Shown here one piece after another: positions 22,081 through 31,013 of a DNA stretch of 34,881 nt; the first letter of the stretch is position 1; the number at the start of each line of letters is the position of its first letter. Under the pieces are notes generated by a model that saw only the letters and a program-made list of their open reading frames with translations, had not been told where the DNA came from and searched no databases. The stretch is from Candidatus Thorarchaeota archaeon (GTDB lineage: Archaea > Asgardarchaeota > Thorarchaeia > Thorarchaeales > Thorarchaeaceae): the NCBI GenBank assembly GCA_016840965.1, contig JAEORI010000296.1, positions 1-34,881 of the forward strand, given 5' to 3'. The translations under genes were made by a program, and so were the position numbers.

Positions 22081-23946
22081 TTAGGTTGCTCCTCTTCTTC
22101 TTGCCAAATACAGGACAATCACAACCACAAAAGATCCACCTACCAGCGCAGCTGCGATTATTGTGATATTTGGCCTACTTATTGTGAAGATTGAATCGGA
22201 TACATCATCTGACATGAATCCAACTTCATTTGAAGCCACAACTCGTACGAGGTATTGATTTCCATCTGGAATTCCACTTATATCCCAGACAAATGTAGTA
22301 TCTTCAAAATGCTCAACTAGCTCATTCCACATATTACCAGCATCTTGAGAATATTGAACACGATACGTGACTGGTAGTCCCCACGATTCCACAGCTTCAC
22401 TCCACGTTATAGCATATGTACCAGAAATTGTTTCTCCTCCATTTGGTGTGAGTATGGTCGGAGGTGTTAACCTGTGTATTTTGACTTCATATTCAACACC
22501 AGTTGTATAATCTGAAATCAAACCCTCAGTACATTGAGCATCAATCTTGAATCTATATTGGTCACTCTCCGGGGACTCTGAAGAAATCCAATCTAGTCTT
22601 GTATCGCTGAGGTTGTAAGCAATCTCAATCCACTGAGATCCCCCATCAGCTGAAATTGATACATTATAGGTCGCATCATGACCAAATGTGTCACTAGAAA
22701 CGCTCCAGATAAGTGGCGTAGGCCCCCAGAATTTTTCTCCAGCCAATGTTTCGTTTGGATAAATCAATCTTGGTTTCGTGAGGATATGCATCAAATCAGT
22801 TTGGAACACAAGAACGTGAGGTTCATCATCGCTTTGCTCAGCACTATAGGGATATGCCCTATCAACAATATCATCGGCATTCTCATCTGGCCATGTCCAC
22901 AGATCGTAATAGTTCCCATTGATGTCATTATTTGTGCCCAAATCAACAAGATATGAGGAGCTCTCTGAAAACAAGACATTGTTCTCAATGAAGTTATTTT
23001 GAGTAATGTAGTTGTTATGTGACTGACAACGGAGACCTTGCATCTGACTTCTATAGAATGTATTAGCAACTACATCAGAGGAATCTCCGGCTAGGTCCAA
23101 CGAATATGTTCCACTTTCATAAAAGACATTATCTTGAATAATGCTACGGGCTGAAGCTTCTATTGAAATGCCATCTGAAAGGCTGAAACTTACTAGATTC
23201 CTCTCTATCCTACAATCATGGGAATTGCCTAGTTTAATACCACTCATGTTGCTGTGGATGACTTCATTGTGAGTTATATTATTCTCAGAAGAGTCACGCA
23301 GACGAATACCATCGAATGCAGCTGCACTAACAAAATTGACAATTATTGAGCAGTTACTTGTATAATCCGCTAGAATTCCATACCCATTGACATCCTGAAT
23401 TGTGTTGTTTGAAAACTCGCAATAGTTTGAGCCTAGAGAATACAGACCTACGGAGTTCTCTCCAATAGTTGTCTGAATTGTGTTATTGGTAATTATGACA
23501 TTGTCTGACTCCGTTACCAATACCCCATAAATATCAGACTCCAAAACGGTATTGTTCCAAACATTTGCATTTACGACCTCCTGCAAAAGGACTCCTGTTG
23601 AACCTCCAACTAAAAGACAGCTTCGGATTTCAAAGAACACAGTAGTGTTTTCTATCTCAATTGCAGGGATGCCTGATGTTGTGATATTCAATCTCTCAAT
23701 AATATAGGGATTAATTGCGGAACCATTGCCGTCCCATGAGTTTAGAGATGCCTGGTCTGCAAAATCAGTATCATTTGAGATATGAATTGGAATGTTCACT
23801 ATGTACCCTGATTGACCGAACACAAATGCACGTATTCTTGTTTGGTCTTTCATACCCACTGAGCAGTTGATGCAATAACTTGTCATTGTCAACGGGCACA
23901 AAATAATTACAATCATGCATGCTAGAATTAATGCATTCCATCTCAT
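22081..23946 (-). CDS. Secreted membrane-anchored beta-helix / Ig-like surface protein
   Basis: 621 residues, ATG start. A signal peptide (ALILACMIVIILCPLTMTSYC) is followed by a parallel right-handed beta-helix of PbH1 repeats (about residues 80-350) with runs such as VIITNNTIQT, CEFSNNTIQDV, NNITHNEVIHS, the NosD/periplasmic copper-binding type. Then come two Ig- or fibronectin-like domains marked by the YPNETLAGE and TPNGGETISG openings and TYNVSISADGGSQW / TYRVQYSQDAGNMW cores. It ends with a membrane helix (ITIIAAALVGGSFVVVIVLY) and a positive stop-transfer tail. Many NxT/NxS sequons suggest N-glycosylation. Likely a cell-surface adhesin or glycan-binding protein. Co-transcribed with its paralogue upstream (39-base gap). 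Confidence 0.85.
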   Translation of the reverse strand: MRWNALILACMIVIILCPLTMTSYCINCSVGMKDQTRIRAFVFGQSGYIVNIPIHISNDTDFADQASLNSWDGNGSAINPYIIERLNITTSGIPAIEIENTTVFFEIRSCLLVGGSTGVLLQEVVNANVWNNTVLESDIYGVLVTESDNVIITNNTIQTTIGENSVGLYSLGSNYCEFSNNTIQDVNGYGILADYTSNCSIIVNFVSAAAFDGIRLRDSSENNITHNEVIHSNMSGIKLGNSHDCRIERNLVSFSLSDGISIEASARSIIQDNVFYESGTYSLDLAGDSSDVVANTFYRSQMQGLRCQSHNNYITQNNFIENNVLFSESSSYLVDLGTNNDINGNYYDLWTWPDENADDIVDRAYPYSAEQSDDEPHVLVFQTDLMHILTKPRLIYPNETLAGEKFWGPTPLIWSVSSDTFGHDATYNVSISADGGSQWIEIAYNLSDTRLDWISSESPESDQYRFKIDAQCTEGLISDYTTGVEYEVKIHRLTPPTILTPNGGETISGTYAITWSEAVESWGLPVTYRVQYSQDAGNMWNELVEHFEDTTFVWDISGIPDGNQYLVRVVASNEVGFMSDDVSDSIFTISRPNITIIAAALVGGSFVVVIVLYLARRRGAT

Positions 23947-23985
23947 CTCGTATCTGCTCTCCTTGATTCCCTGCTCTCTTTGTAT

Positions 23986-25824
23986 TCAAGTTTTACCAGT
24001 ACTTCTCTTTTTGATAACAATCACTATAATTACAACAATCACAACTCCTGCAATCCCAGCTCCCGCCAATACTAGGACTATATCCCCTCCATCCGAAGGT
24101 ATGGTTGGTGTTGTTGGCGTTGTTACATGTTGAATTGTAAATAAAACCGAGGTGGCCTCAGATGATATTCCCCCATCCGCTGATGCAATAACCTTGACGA
24201 GATAGGTATCGCCATCATCAAGTTGAGAGATATCCCATTGATAGCTAGTCCCAGTTATTCCAGAGGTTAAATCGTTCCAATTATAGCCTCCAGTTGATGA
24301 ATACTGTATCGAATAACTCACACTCCAACCCCACGAGTCTATAGCTGGATTCCATTCAATCGCAATACCTGTGTCAAATGGACCTGAACTGTTGGGTGAA
24401 GTTATTGTAAACTCTGACAAAACATGGGCAATCAAGATAAAATCGGCATCCGATTCATCAGACACGACCAAGCCATCCGAACATTCAGCCACCACTCGTA
24501 TCCGATAATTCGATGTTGCCAGTTCTGACCTTGTGTCCCACTCGTAGTTGGTAGTAGTGAGATTTCCAACTATTCTCTCCCAATCTACTCCTGAGTTGTG
24601 TGAGAAATAGATAGAGAAATTGATTGCATGCCCCTCTGAATCATAACATGAACTCCATTGTATGACGACTGACTCTTTTACTTCTTCCCCACCATTCGGA
24701 TATAATACTGTTAGAGGAGTAATATAGTGAAACACTGGTGGTACTGCGGGGTATGTCAATGGAAACGGATCTTCGTTTAACGCAGGTCCTTCTAGTTGAT
24801 ACGGTATATCTACAATCTGGTCATAATCATCGTCAGGAGTTGTCCAATCGCTCCAGTAGTTATACAGAACATTTACAGAAGCCGCATCATATGCTTGAGA
24901 ATCCCCTCCAATATTGTTGTCGATGAATGAATTCCATTTTATCGTATTGTTTCCCGAGGTTGCCTCTACATAGAATGCATGCTCTGCTGAGTTGCTTATC
25001 GTGTTATTCAGAATATCATTTAGATGCGCATTGTGAGATAGATGGATACCACATGTATTAGGGTTCAAATCTAGAGGATCATAGATACGGTTGAAGGTGA
25101 CCTTGTTTGAGTTCGAATTATTGGATATCCAAATCGCATTATCATTGCCATACAGTGCATTTCCAATGATACTACTACTATTTGTATTCTCTAACCAAAC
25201 TCCCAGTTCATCATCATAAACAGTGTTGTTGACTACATCAACATACTTGGACCAGTTAGCCCATATGCCATTGTATGTGTTTTGATTCACCTCATTATAG
25301 AGGACTTTTATGTTAGTCGAAGAATTTATCCTGATTCCGCTTTCGGATGAATCTTCTACTAAATTATTTGTGATATTAATTGATTGACATCCTTTGTCTA
25401 GGAATATCCCATGTCTATTATTTACAGCAATATTAGCATGTACAATACCATTCTTTGCGTTTCGCATATAGATCGCATCTAGCGATCTAGAGATACTATC
25501 AAGATAGTTGTTCTGAATTATAAAATACGCCTCTGTGTTTTCAATAACTATCAACTCGAAATTAGCATCAGTAATACTATATCCTTCAATCCGGTATGGA
25601 GTGTTTTCATCTCCTGTTCCAGGGAATCCATAACTGCTGAAATCACTATCACTCGAGATGAAGATTGGCCCTCGACTTGTATAAGCGGTTTGAAATTCAA
25701 CACTTGTCTTCATAGCCCGCTTAGAATAGCTTCCATTTTGGGAGTAGGTGTTCACTTCCAAAATTGCACAATACAACGAAGTAGATAGCAGAAGAATCAG
25801 ACTAAACAACACGTATTTTCTCAA
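23986..25824 (-). CDS. Secreted membrane-anchored beta-helix / Ig-like surface protein (paralogue)
   Basis: 612 residues, TTG start with GGGGAG correctly placed upstream. Same plan as its neighbour: signal peptide (VLFSLILLLSTSLYCAILEV), PbH1 beta-helix (about residues 90-340; NGIVHANIAVNNRHG, INITNNLVEDSSESG, VDVVNNTVYDDELG), an EDPFPLTYPAVPP linker, two Ig-like domains (YPNGGEEVKE and TSPNSSGPFD openings), a Thr/Pro-rich stalk TTPTTPTIPSDGG, and a C-terminal membrane helix with a KKRSTGKT tail. Numerous sequons. The shared YNYW / GNYYD motif at the end of the helix (NVLYNYWSDWTTPDDDYDQI here) confirms common descent. The two probably arose by tandem duplication and have diverged widely. Function: surface structure or binding. 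Confidence 0.85.
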   Translation of the reverse strand: MRKYVLFSLILLLSTSLYCAILEVNTYSQNGSYSKRAMKTSVEFQTAYTSRGPIFISSDSDFSSYGFPGTGDENTPYRIEGYSITDANFELIVIENTEAYFIIQNNYLDSISRSLDAIYMRNAKNGIVHANIAVNNRHGIFLDKGCQSINITNNLVEDSSESGIRINSSTNIKVLYNEVNQNTYNGIWANWSKYVDVVNNTVYDDELGVWLENTNSSSIIGNALYGNDNAIWISNNSNSNKVTFNRIYDPLDLNPNTCGIHLSHNAHLNDILNNTISNSAEHAFYVEATSGNNTIKWNSFIDNNIGGDSQAYDAASVNVLYNYWSDWTTPDDDYDQIVDIPYQLEGPALNEDPFPLTYPAVPPVFHYITPLTVLYPNGGEEVKESVVIQWSSCYDSEGHAINFSIYFSHNSGVDWERIVGNLTTTNYEWDTRSELATSNYRIRVVAECSDGLVVSDESDADFILIAHVLSEFTITSPNSSGPFDTGIAIEWNPAIDSWGWSVSYSIQYSSTGGYNWNDLTSGITGTSYQWDISQLDDGDTYLVKVIASADGGISSEATSVLFTIQHVTTPTTPTIPSDGGDIVLVLAGAGIAGVVIVVIIVIVIKKRSTGKT

Positions 25825-25850
25825 ATCTCTTCTCCCCGGAATGAGTATAG

Positions 25851-25862
25851 TACATATAATAT
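25851..25862 (-). promoter_or_regulatory. TATA-like box for the surface-protein pair
   Basis: On the minus strand the sequence reads ATATTATATGTA, about 27-38 bases upstream of the TTG start at 25824. The predicted transcript start is very close to the GGGGAG ribosome binding site, so spacing is tight. Confidence 0.4.
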
Positions 25863-26051
25863 CACTTTGAATTTTTAAATTTTGACAAACTTAGGAATCT
25901 AACCCAACGAATGAATCAATCCCCTCGAGATTCATGTAAAAGATACAAGCTATTATGTAGAATGAGCTACCGAAACCACTATATTGCCCTCAATTATTTC
26001 GCCGGCTCAATCTTCGATGCCTTCGATTACACTTTGGAATGTTGAACTACA

Positions 26052-26294
26052 ATGACCTCTGATTGCCCTGATGGATTATGTAAGCTAAAAATCCAAGCTG
26101 TTGACCACGCAATTGGGCATCATAAAAATGAGTGGTCGATCCTTTTGAATTTAACAAGCGATAGCAAGGACGTTGAGCAGGCTCTTCGCTTTTGTCAAAT
26201 GTTCCGACTAGAGTCGAAGGTCAAAATCGAAGCAAATGGATATGTTGTATTTGTCAAAAATGAACTATCGCAATTACCCAAAAATGGGTTTTGA
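26052..26294 (+). CDS. Small hypothetical protein
   Basis: An 80-residue ORF from ATG 26052 whose composition looks protein-like: a Cys-containing start (DCPDGLCKLKIQ), a strand-helix-strand pattern with EWSILLNLTSD, then KDVEQALRFCQMFRLES, then KVKIEANGYVVFVKNEL. No signal peptide or membrane helix. No family is recognised. It stands between the divergent surface-protein pair and the M23-like gene on the same strand, with a 184-base gap before the latter. No clear ribosome binding site precedes it, so it could be leaderless or spurious. Confidence 0.45.
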   Translation: MTSDCPDGLCKLKIQAVDHAIGHHKNEWSILLNLTSDSKDVEQALRFCQMFRLESKVKIEANGYVVFVKNELSQLPKNGF

Positions 26295-26478
26295 AAGACC
26301 TATTGTTGCTGCTTACTCGGACAGGAGAATTCTTGGAAACGAAGGTGCGCTGTTGCCAAGAAAACCCTCAGAAACTATGTAAAACTTTCAGCAAAATTGT
26401 ACCAGGGTGTAGATGATACTTTTACTTTTATGGCGGAGCTGCTCAGGCTTAATGTATAATTCTAAAGTGAGAAAGAAA

Positions 26479-27153
26479 ATGAACCGAAAGTTATCTGCTA
26501 TTCTTTTGATAATGTTGGTTGGTGTCGGTGTTCTGACCTATTTCATATTCTTTACAGACTTTTTCTCTGCTACAGAACCTGAATTGGAATTTCCTATCCT
26601 TGAATCAGAAAATATCGAACGAATCTCAGCTTACAGAACACCTGATTGGGGCGAGCCTGGTGTCTTCCATAATGGAATAGACCTCGTCATCTCGGATAAT
26701 GTTACAATACTCTCTCCAGCAAACGGAACAGCTGTTAGCGTTTCAGAGAATATCAATCCCTATGCAGGAAATGTTCTGTTTGATATTACGATTAGGATTA
26801 ATTTTGCTTGGGAGGTTCATTTGGTTCTAGAACCAGGATTTCTGGATGAAACCAACAATTCTCTACAATCCAATAATATTCTAGTTTCAGCAAATAATGT
26901 CCTTGAAACTGGTGACATTGTAGCTACTCTTCTTTATAGTGAGAACTACCCGCACCTACATTACATGCTGATGCACCAAGGATCAGATGTATGTGCATAC
27001 AACTATTCTTCGCAAGCTGCTAGAGACATTTTTGATGAGATTGCGCTTAGTTCCAGTAGTGTGATCTGTTATCCTACGTCTATTCATAATATTGGGCTTG
27101 AAACTATTATGGTAGTACTTTGGGGGAGAGAATATCTCATCCTTCTAACATGA
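26479..27153 (+). CDS. M23 (LytM-fold) peptidase-like protein, membrane-anchored
   Basis: 224 residues from ATG 26479, preceded by GTGAG at good spacing; the frame opens earlier but without a better site. An N-terminal membrane helix (LSAILLIMLVGVGVLTYFIFF) acts as signal anchor, with the domain outside the cell. The LytM zinc site is intact: HNGID (H64, D68) and HLH (H159, H161), plus a third histidine in VHLVLEP (H114) that matches the catalytic His. The surrounding strands (ILSPANGTAVSVSENI; NVLETGDIVATL) follow the M23 barrel. In bacteria this fold cuts peptidoglycan cross-links. Here the substrate must be another surface polymer or protein, perhaps the neighbouring surface proteins. Gene stands alone. 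Confidence 0.7.
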   Translation: MNRKLSAILLIMLVGVGVLTYFIFFTDFFSATEPELEFPILESENIERISAYRTPDWGEPGVFHNGIDLVISDNVTILSPANGTAVSVSENINPYAGNVLFDITIRINFAWEVHLVLEPGFLDETNNSLQSNNILVSANNVLETGDIVATLLYSENYPHLHYMLMHQGSDVCAYNYSSQAARDIFDEIALSSSSVICYPTSIHNIGLETIMVVLWGREYLILLT

Positions 27154-27180
27154 AGGAATTACTAAGAGCGATTCCATGAT

Positions 27181-28041
27181 TCATTCGTAGTCGTAAAATG
27201 AGGGCTCATCTTCAATAAACTCACTTGGCAGTCCAAGAGATTCGAAATACTTCCGAACCGCAATACAGGCAAACTTCTCTGTTGAGTAATGGGTGGCTGC
27301 AATCACGTTAATTCTATGTTTTTGACAAATATCATGAAACCTAAAAGATGGTTCATAACTTGGGTTTTTCCTTGTCACTCCAGTTATGTATGTCTTGACC
27401 TCAGTTTCAGCGAGCTCTTCTGCAATCTCTGGATAGTTGCCTCCCCCTGCTACAGCAGCTAACATCTGATTTGATATCTGTCCAGAACCATACTTCCATA
27501 TCTTCAATTTGTGGCCAACAACGTTCTCAACATGCTTAGACAAATCCGACAATGATGTGTACTTAGTTCTACCAATAATGCCAACCATCACGCCAAAATA
27601 ATCGAAGAATTCTCGCTCAATCTCAATCTTTAGAGCACGTGCGAGCGACATTGATGTACTGTATGGGCCATTTCTATCCAGCGGGACATGTATTGCATAG
27701 TATGAAATCGCCTTCTTCTTCAATTCTCTAACATAATTGACAGGAATGCTCCTGAATGGAAACCCCTCTGTAGTTGTATCCCAAATCAGAGGGTGATGAG
27801 TAAAGAGGAGAATGTTTCTCTCTCCTGATGCCAAAATTTGGTCAAGTACTTGCTCGCTTGGAAAGACTGCAGTATAGACCTTCTCTATTACTTCAGAATT
27901 ATCTAAAACGAGTCCCATTCGCGTTTCTTTGAAACTCTCAGTGATGTACTCCTCGAGGTCCGAAAAATCCCATTCACCCTCGTTGAGTTTGTGAAGCTCA
28001 AACTCCTTGTCTAGACTCTGATAGACCAACTTTGCTTTCAT
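27181..28041 (-). CDS. NIF3 family dinuclear-metal protein
   Basis: 286 residues from ATG 28041, nine bases after GGAG; TTG 28056 overlaps that site. The NIF3/GTP cyclohydrolase I type 2-like family motifs are present: FTHHPLIW (two adjacent metal-binding His), YAIHVPLDRN (His and Asp) and a C-terminal ATHYSTEKFA in place of the more common GHxxSE. These form a dinuclear metal centre in a toroidal hexamer. The biochemical role of the family is unsettled; suggestions include metal-dependent hydrolase and metal chaperone. Length and lack of an inserted domain are as in the short archaeal members. The gene is followed by a 27-base gap to the convergent M23 gene. Confidence 0.85.
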   Translation of the reverse strand: MKAKLVYQSLDKEFELHKLNEGEWDFSDLEEYITESFKETRMGLVLDNSEVIEKVYTAVFPSEQVLDQILASGERNILLFTHHPLIWDTTTEGFPFRSIPVNYVRELKKKAISYYAIHVPLDRNGPYSTSMSLARALKIEIEREFFDYFGVMVGIIGRTKYTSLSDLSKHVENVVGHKLKIWKYGSGQISNQMLAAVAGGGNYPEIAEELAETEVKTYITGVTRKNPSYEPSFRFHDICQKHRINVIAATHYSTEKFACIAVRKYFESLGLPSEFIEDEPSFYDYE

Positions 28042-28130
28042 TACTGTTTTCTCCAAGACTCACCCGGTTCAGTCTTCTTAGTTGCTATTGTATCTTCTGA
28101 TGTCCGGAGAAAATCTTTGGCACCCAACCT

Positions 28131-28145
28131 AAGAACTAGGTTCTT
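28131..28145. repeat. Short perfect inverted repeat
   Basis: AAGAAC-TAG-GTTCTT, with an overlapping alternative hairpin AACCTA-AGAAC-TAGGTT (28126-28142). It lies in the 136-base gap between the NIF3 gene start and the stop of the gene at 28178. It could be an operator for the NIF3 gene or a 3' hairpin of the upstream gene. Confidence 0.3.
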
Positions 28146-28177
28146 TGCGAGTGGCTCTAAAGAGACCTAGACATGTG

Positions 28178-28465
28178 CTACTCTAAGTCCGGGATCATTT
28201 CAGGATTTATTGCCCAGCACCGTTTTCCTAGGAACTCTGCTGATACAACAAGTCCTCTGTCTTCCATATTCTCCAGATGTTCTCTGAACTCCTGGCAAGT
28301 GATCACAATACCTTTTGTCACCATCAAGAACTTCTCGTACAAGGTGGCTTCAAAATCGATTACTGAATGACCAAAGGAGAGTAATATGGCATCCTCAATC
28401 TGAGGTGGCACTGTGCTAAGCACAATCTGTTCACCGTTAGGGGTTTCTACAATGCGTGCGTTCAA
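28178..28465 (-). CDS. Small protein of unknown function, possible winged-helix
   Basis: 95 residues from TTG 28465, set by AGGTGT at 28471-28476. The sequence shows an N-terminal strand pair (ARIVETPNGEQIVLSTVPPQ), helices (IEDAILLSFGHSVIDFEATLYEKFLMVTKG) and a segment ITCQEFREHLENMEDRGLVVSAEFLGKRCW, which has the look of a recognition helix and wing. That would make it a small DNA- or protein-binding domain, but I do not recognise a family. A clean TATA box at 28498-28507 indicates that it is transcribed by itself. Confidence in the gene is moderate and in any function low. Confidence 0.6.
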   Translation of the reverse strand: MNARIVETPNGEQIVLSTVPPQIEDAILLSFGHSVIDFEATLYEKFLMVTKGIVITCQEFREHLENMEDRGLVVSAEFLGKRCWAINPEMIPDLE

Positions 28466-28497
28466 TTATAACACCTGAGAAGACCTAACGATGACTC

Positions 28498-28507
28498 TTT
28501 ATATAAT
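28498..28507 (-). promoter_or_regulatory. TATA box for the 95-residue gene
   Basis: The minus strand reads ATTATATAAA. The expected transcript start is near 28477-28480, immediately before the AGGTGT ribosome binding site and 12-15 bases from the TTG start. Confidence 0.6.
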
Positions 28508-28653
28508 GACCATGAAACATTCTTGATTAGTCAAATACACATCGGCTCTCATAAGGCCCCAAATTCAGAGATATGCTTTATCAGAGTTCATAATGGTTAG
28601 AAACAAGCCAATAATTCAATTACTTGTTCTTTACTCCAGTCGACCTGAAAAAC

Positions 28654-29637
28654 TCAAAGTTTGGGAACGATTTGGTCTTTCAGTATCTTGATTGTGTCTA
28701 ATCCGTTCTTCCGAAGATCCCCAACCATAGGAAGACCCAGTATGATGATATCCGCCAGATTTTTGTATTTGGAGATTTTTTCAACAGCTGTTTCTATAGT
28801 GCCTGAGATATACTTTGTAAGCATAACTTCTAGGACTTTTGGCTTTAGCTCATCAGTTATCTCTTCGAACAGCCAGTGTTGATTCAAAAGATCCCTCTTC
28901 TTCTTTTCAAAATCATCGGTATCTTTCCCAATTACCGATGTGCAAAGATAAATCGACCATTTCAGTTCATCAAAGGCACGTCCAACTTTTTCACATGCAA
29001 CTCTTACTCGGTTCTTTTTCTCTGCGAAATCTTCAGGTGTTTCAGAATCATAATTCATTCCGTTGGCATAACGTGCTATGATTTCCTCCATCATCGGAGT
29101 TTTCAGCTTTTGATTTCCAACCCAAATGGGAACACGGGGTTTCTGTATGGGTTTCGGCAGGAACATGGTTTCTTTTATGTTGTAATACTCTCCTTCAAAG
29201 CTTGGTTTCCTTTCAGTCCAGAGGAGATTGATTATTTGAATGGCTTCTCTTAGCTGGCTAATTCTTGTCTTTGTGGAAGGAAATGGGTAACCATATGCTT
29301 CATACTCTGATTTCTTCCATCCAGCTCCAATACCAAAGTCTATCCTTCCATTCGATGCGTTATCCAAGGTTGCCACAATCTTAGCCAATTGCGCAGGATT
29401 CCTATAGGATTGACAAGTGACAACTACTCCTAGACGAATACGCTCAGTCTGTGGAGTCAATAACGCAAGAAGGGTCCATGCATCGTACGCATTCTTCTCA
29501 ACACTCTGAGGATTCCCAAAGAAGTGATCCGAAACCGTGAAACTGTAGAAGTTAGCATCTTCAGCGGCTTTGGCAAGTGTCACTATATCTTCGTAGGTGT
29601 ATCCCATCTGAGGCTCGATTTGGATTCCAATCTTCAA
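28654..29637 (-). CDS. LLM-class (F420-dependent type) flavin oxidoreductase
   Basis: 327 residues from TTG 29637, which gives the typical start MKIGIQIEP and is spaced eight bases after AGGTG; GTG 29649 overlaps that site. Luciferase-like TIM-barrel features: SFTVSDHFFG, ERIRLGVVVTCQSYRNPAQLAK, GRIDFGIGAGWKKSEYEAYG, LWTERKPSFEGEYY, and PIWVGN. These are shared by F420-dependent enzymes such as methylene-tetrahydromethanopterin reductase (Mer) and glucose-6-phosphate dehydrogenases as well as FMN monooxygenases. In an archaeon with Fwd, F420 is the likely cofactor. It could be a Mer-like enzyme, but specific residues are not decisive. The GIGAGWKKSEYEAYG segment is more like the uncharacterised family members. 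Confidence 0.85.
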   Translation of the reverse strand: MKIGIQIEPQMGYTYEDIVTLAKAAEDANFYSFTVSDHFFGNPQSVEKNAYDAWTLLALLTPQTERIRLGVVVTCQSYRNPAQLAKIVATLDNASNGRIDFGIGAGWKKSEYEAYGYPFPSTKTRISQLREAIQIINLLWTERKPSFEGEYYNIKETMFLPKPIQKPRVPIWVGNQKLKTPMMEEIIARYANGMNYDSETPEDFAEKKNRVRVACEKVGRAFDELKWSIYLCTSVIGKDTDDFEKKKRDLLNQHWLFEEITDELKPKVLEVMLTKYISGTIETAVEKISKYKNLADIIILGLPMVGDLRKNGLDTIKILKDQIVPKL

Positions 29638-29727
29638 ACTGCCGCACACCTAATGAAATGATTGCTGGCGTGGGTGTAATAACTTGTTATATTTGCGTAA
29701 CAAATACATATTGCGAGGTGACTGGAC

Positions 29728-30840
29728 TCAACTCTTGCGAAATCTCTTCCTATGCTTTCTCACACCTATTGGCCAGTCTTCAATCTCTCGATTTAGTGTT
29801 GTTGTGAGTTCTACTTTGTCAATTTCAAAATCAGTAAGAGATTCGCATTCAAACAGAGGTGTGATGTCGAGAGACTCAATTTCATTATCGTTTAATTTAA
29901 GAAACTCCAGTTTTCTACAGCCTTCCAGAGGTTCGAGATTGACTTCTTTCAGTTTCATACAATCAATAGTTAGTATTTTCAAGTCTTTACATTCTGACAG
30001 TGGGCTTAGGTCAATCGTAGAAGTTTCATTCCCTCCAAGATTGAGGGCTGAGAGTTTGACACAGGATGAGAGCGGTGTGAGATCGATGGTTTCAAGATTA
30101 TTACTTGCTAGGTCCAGATACTCCAGATTTGGGCAGGAGGTTAGAGGGGAGAGGTCGATGGTTTCTAAACGATTGAAGTAGAGAATCAACTCAACAAGCC
30201 TAGTACTCCCTGTGAGAGGGGAAAGGTCGATAGTCTTCAGTTCGTTGATTCCCAAGTTGATTCTTTGAAGCTTACCTACACTGGACATGCCAGCAAAACT
30301 AAACTCTGAAAGTCCGGAAGATTCCAAATCAAGTGTTTTCAACTTTCTAGTTTCCTGAGCTCTAATCTCCTTGTAGTATCGAATGGACATATCAAGGGTC
30401 AAATACCATACTCCAAATGAGGAACCGATGAAGGCAAAAGCTGTTAATGTCACTCTTCGAATCCATTCATATTTAATCAGTCCGGTGAAAATCCACGTAC
30501 CAAGACTGATTGCTAATCCACTAACAAAGGCAAAAATTGGTAATCTCTCAGGAACTGTGAAATCAGTCTTAAAGAACTCTGCAAGTCCTGATTTCTTCAA
30601 GGCTAGCTTTTTCAGACGAAAGGTCTTTCTGATTTGATTTCGAACAGTGCCTCCTTTAGAGAGCCACTCCGTACCCAAGAATCCTAATATGACGAGAACA
30701 TAATATATCAAACCAAATGTCATTGTGAAGTAAAATGGTTCGGTCCTAGGAAATCCAAGAAAAGTCCCGATTGCAAAACTTAGTGCAAATGCTATCGGTG
30801 CATTTAGGATTAGAATGGCGAACAATTCCTTATCTTTCAA
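29728..30840 (-). CDS. Multi-pass membrane protein with C-terminal leucine-rich repeats
   Basis: 370 residues, TTG start with a weak ribosome site. Four hydrophobic helices are seen: about residues 7-28, 38-56, 100-120 and 128-148. From about residue 165 to 345 there are seven to eight leucine-rich repeats of 22-23 residues, with the consensus LxxLDLSxNxLETIDLSPLxxC (for example LVELILYFNRLETIDLSPLT, LEYLDLASNNLETIDLTPLS, LSALNLGGNETSTIDLSPLS). The IDLSPL phrase occurs in every central repeat. The tail is strongly basic (RKHRKRFRKS). The repeats face the cytoplasm if the even number of helices starts inside. Likely a protein-binding receptor or scaffold at the membrane; ligand unknown. Confidence 0.8.
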   Translation of the reverse strand: MKDKELFAILILNAPIAFALSFAIGTFLGFPRTEPFYFTMTFGLIYYVLVILGFLGTEWLSKGGTVRNQIRKTFRLKKLALKKSGLAEFFKTDFTVPERLPIFAFVSGLAISLGTWIFTGLIKYEWIRRVTLTAFAFIGSSFGVWYLTLDMSIRYYKEIRAQETRKLKTLDLESSGLSEFSFAGMSSVGKLQRINLGINELKTIDLSPLTGSTRLVELILYFNRLETIDLSPLTSCPNLEYLDLASNNLETIDLTPLSSCVKLSALNLGGNETSTIDLSPLSECKDLKILTIDCMKLKEVNLEPLEGCRKLEFLKLNDNEIESLDITPLFECESLTDFEIDKVELTTTLNREIEDWPIGVRKHRKRFRKS

Positions 30841-31013
30841 ACGATACTCTCAATCTCAACCTTGACATGAGGACTAATCTATCTTGTTACCCCTCTTGAT
30901 TTTTAATCCTCAATCCTTAGCCGAATCCTATTTATGATGGATTTTTCCAGCAAAGTCTTGCATTCGACAATTACCGAATCAGCCCTTATGGCTGAAGATG
31001 GAGGATTAATCAT

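Noticed and set aside
26295..26478. Possible further small gene before the M23-like gene
   Set aside because: Short frames only; the stretch contains a TATA-like TGTATAAT near 26454 that is too close to the start to be convincing, and nothing else I can support.
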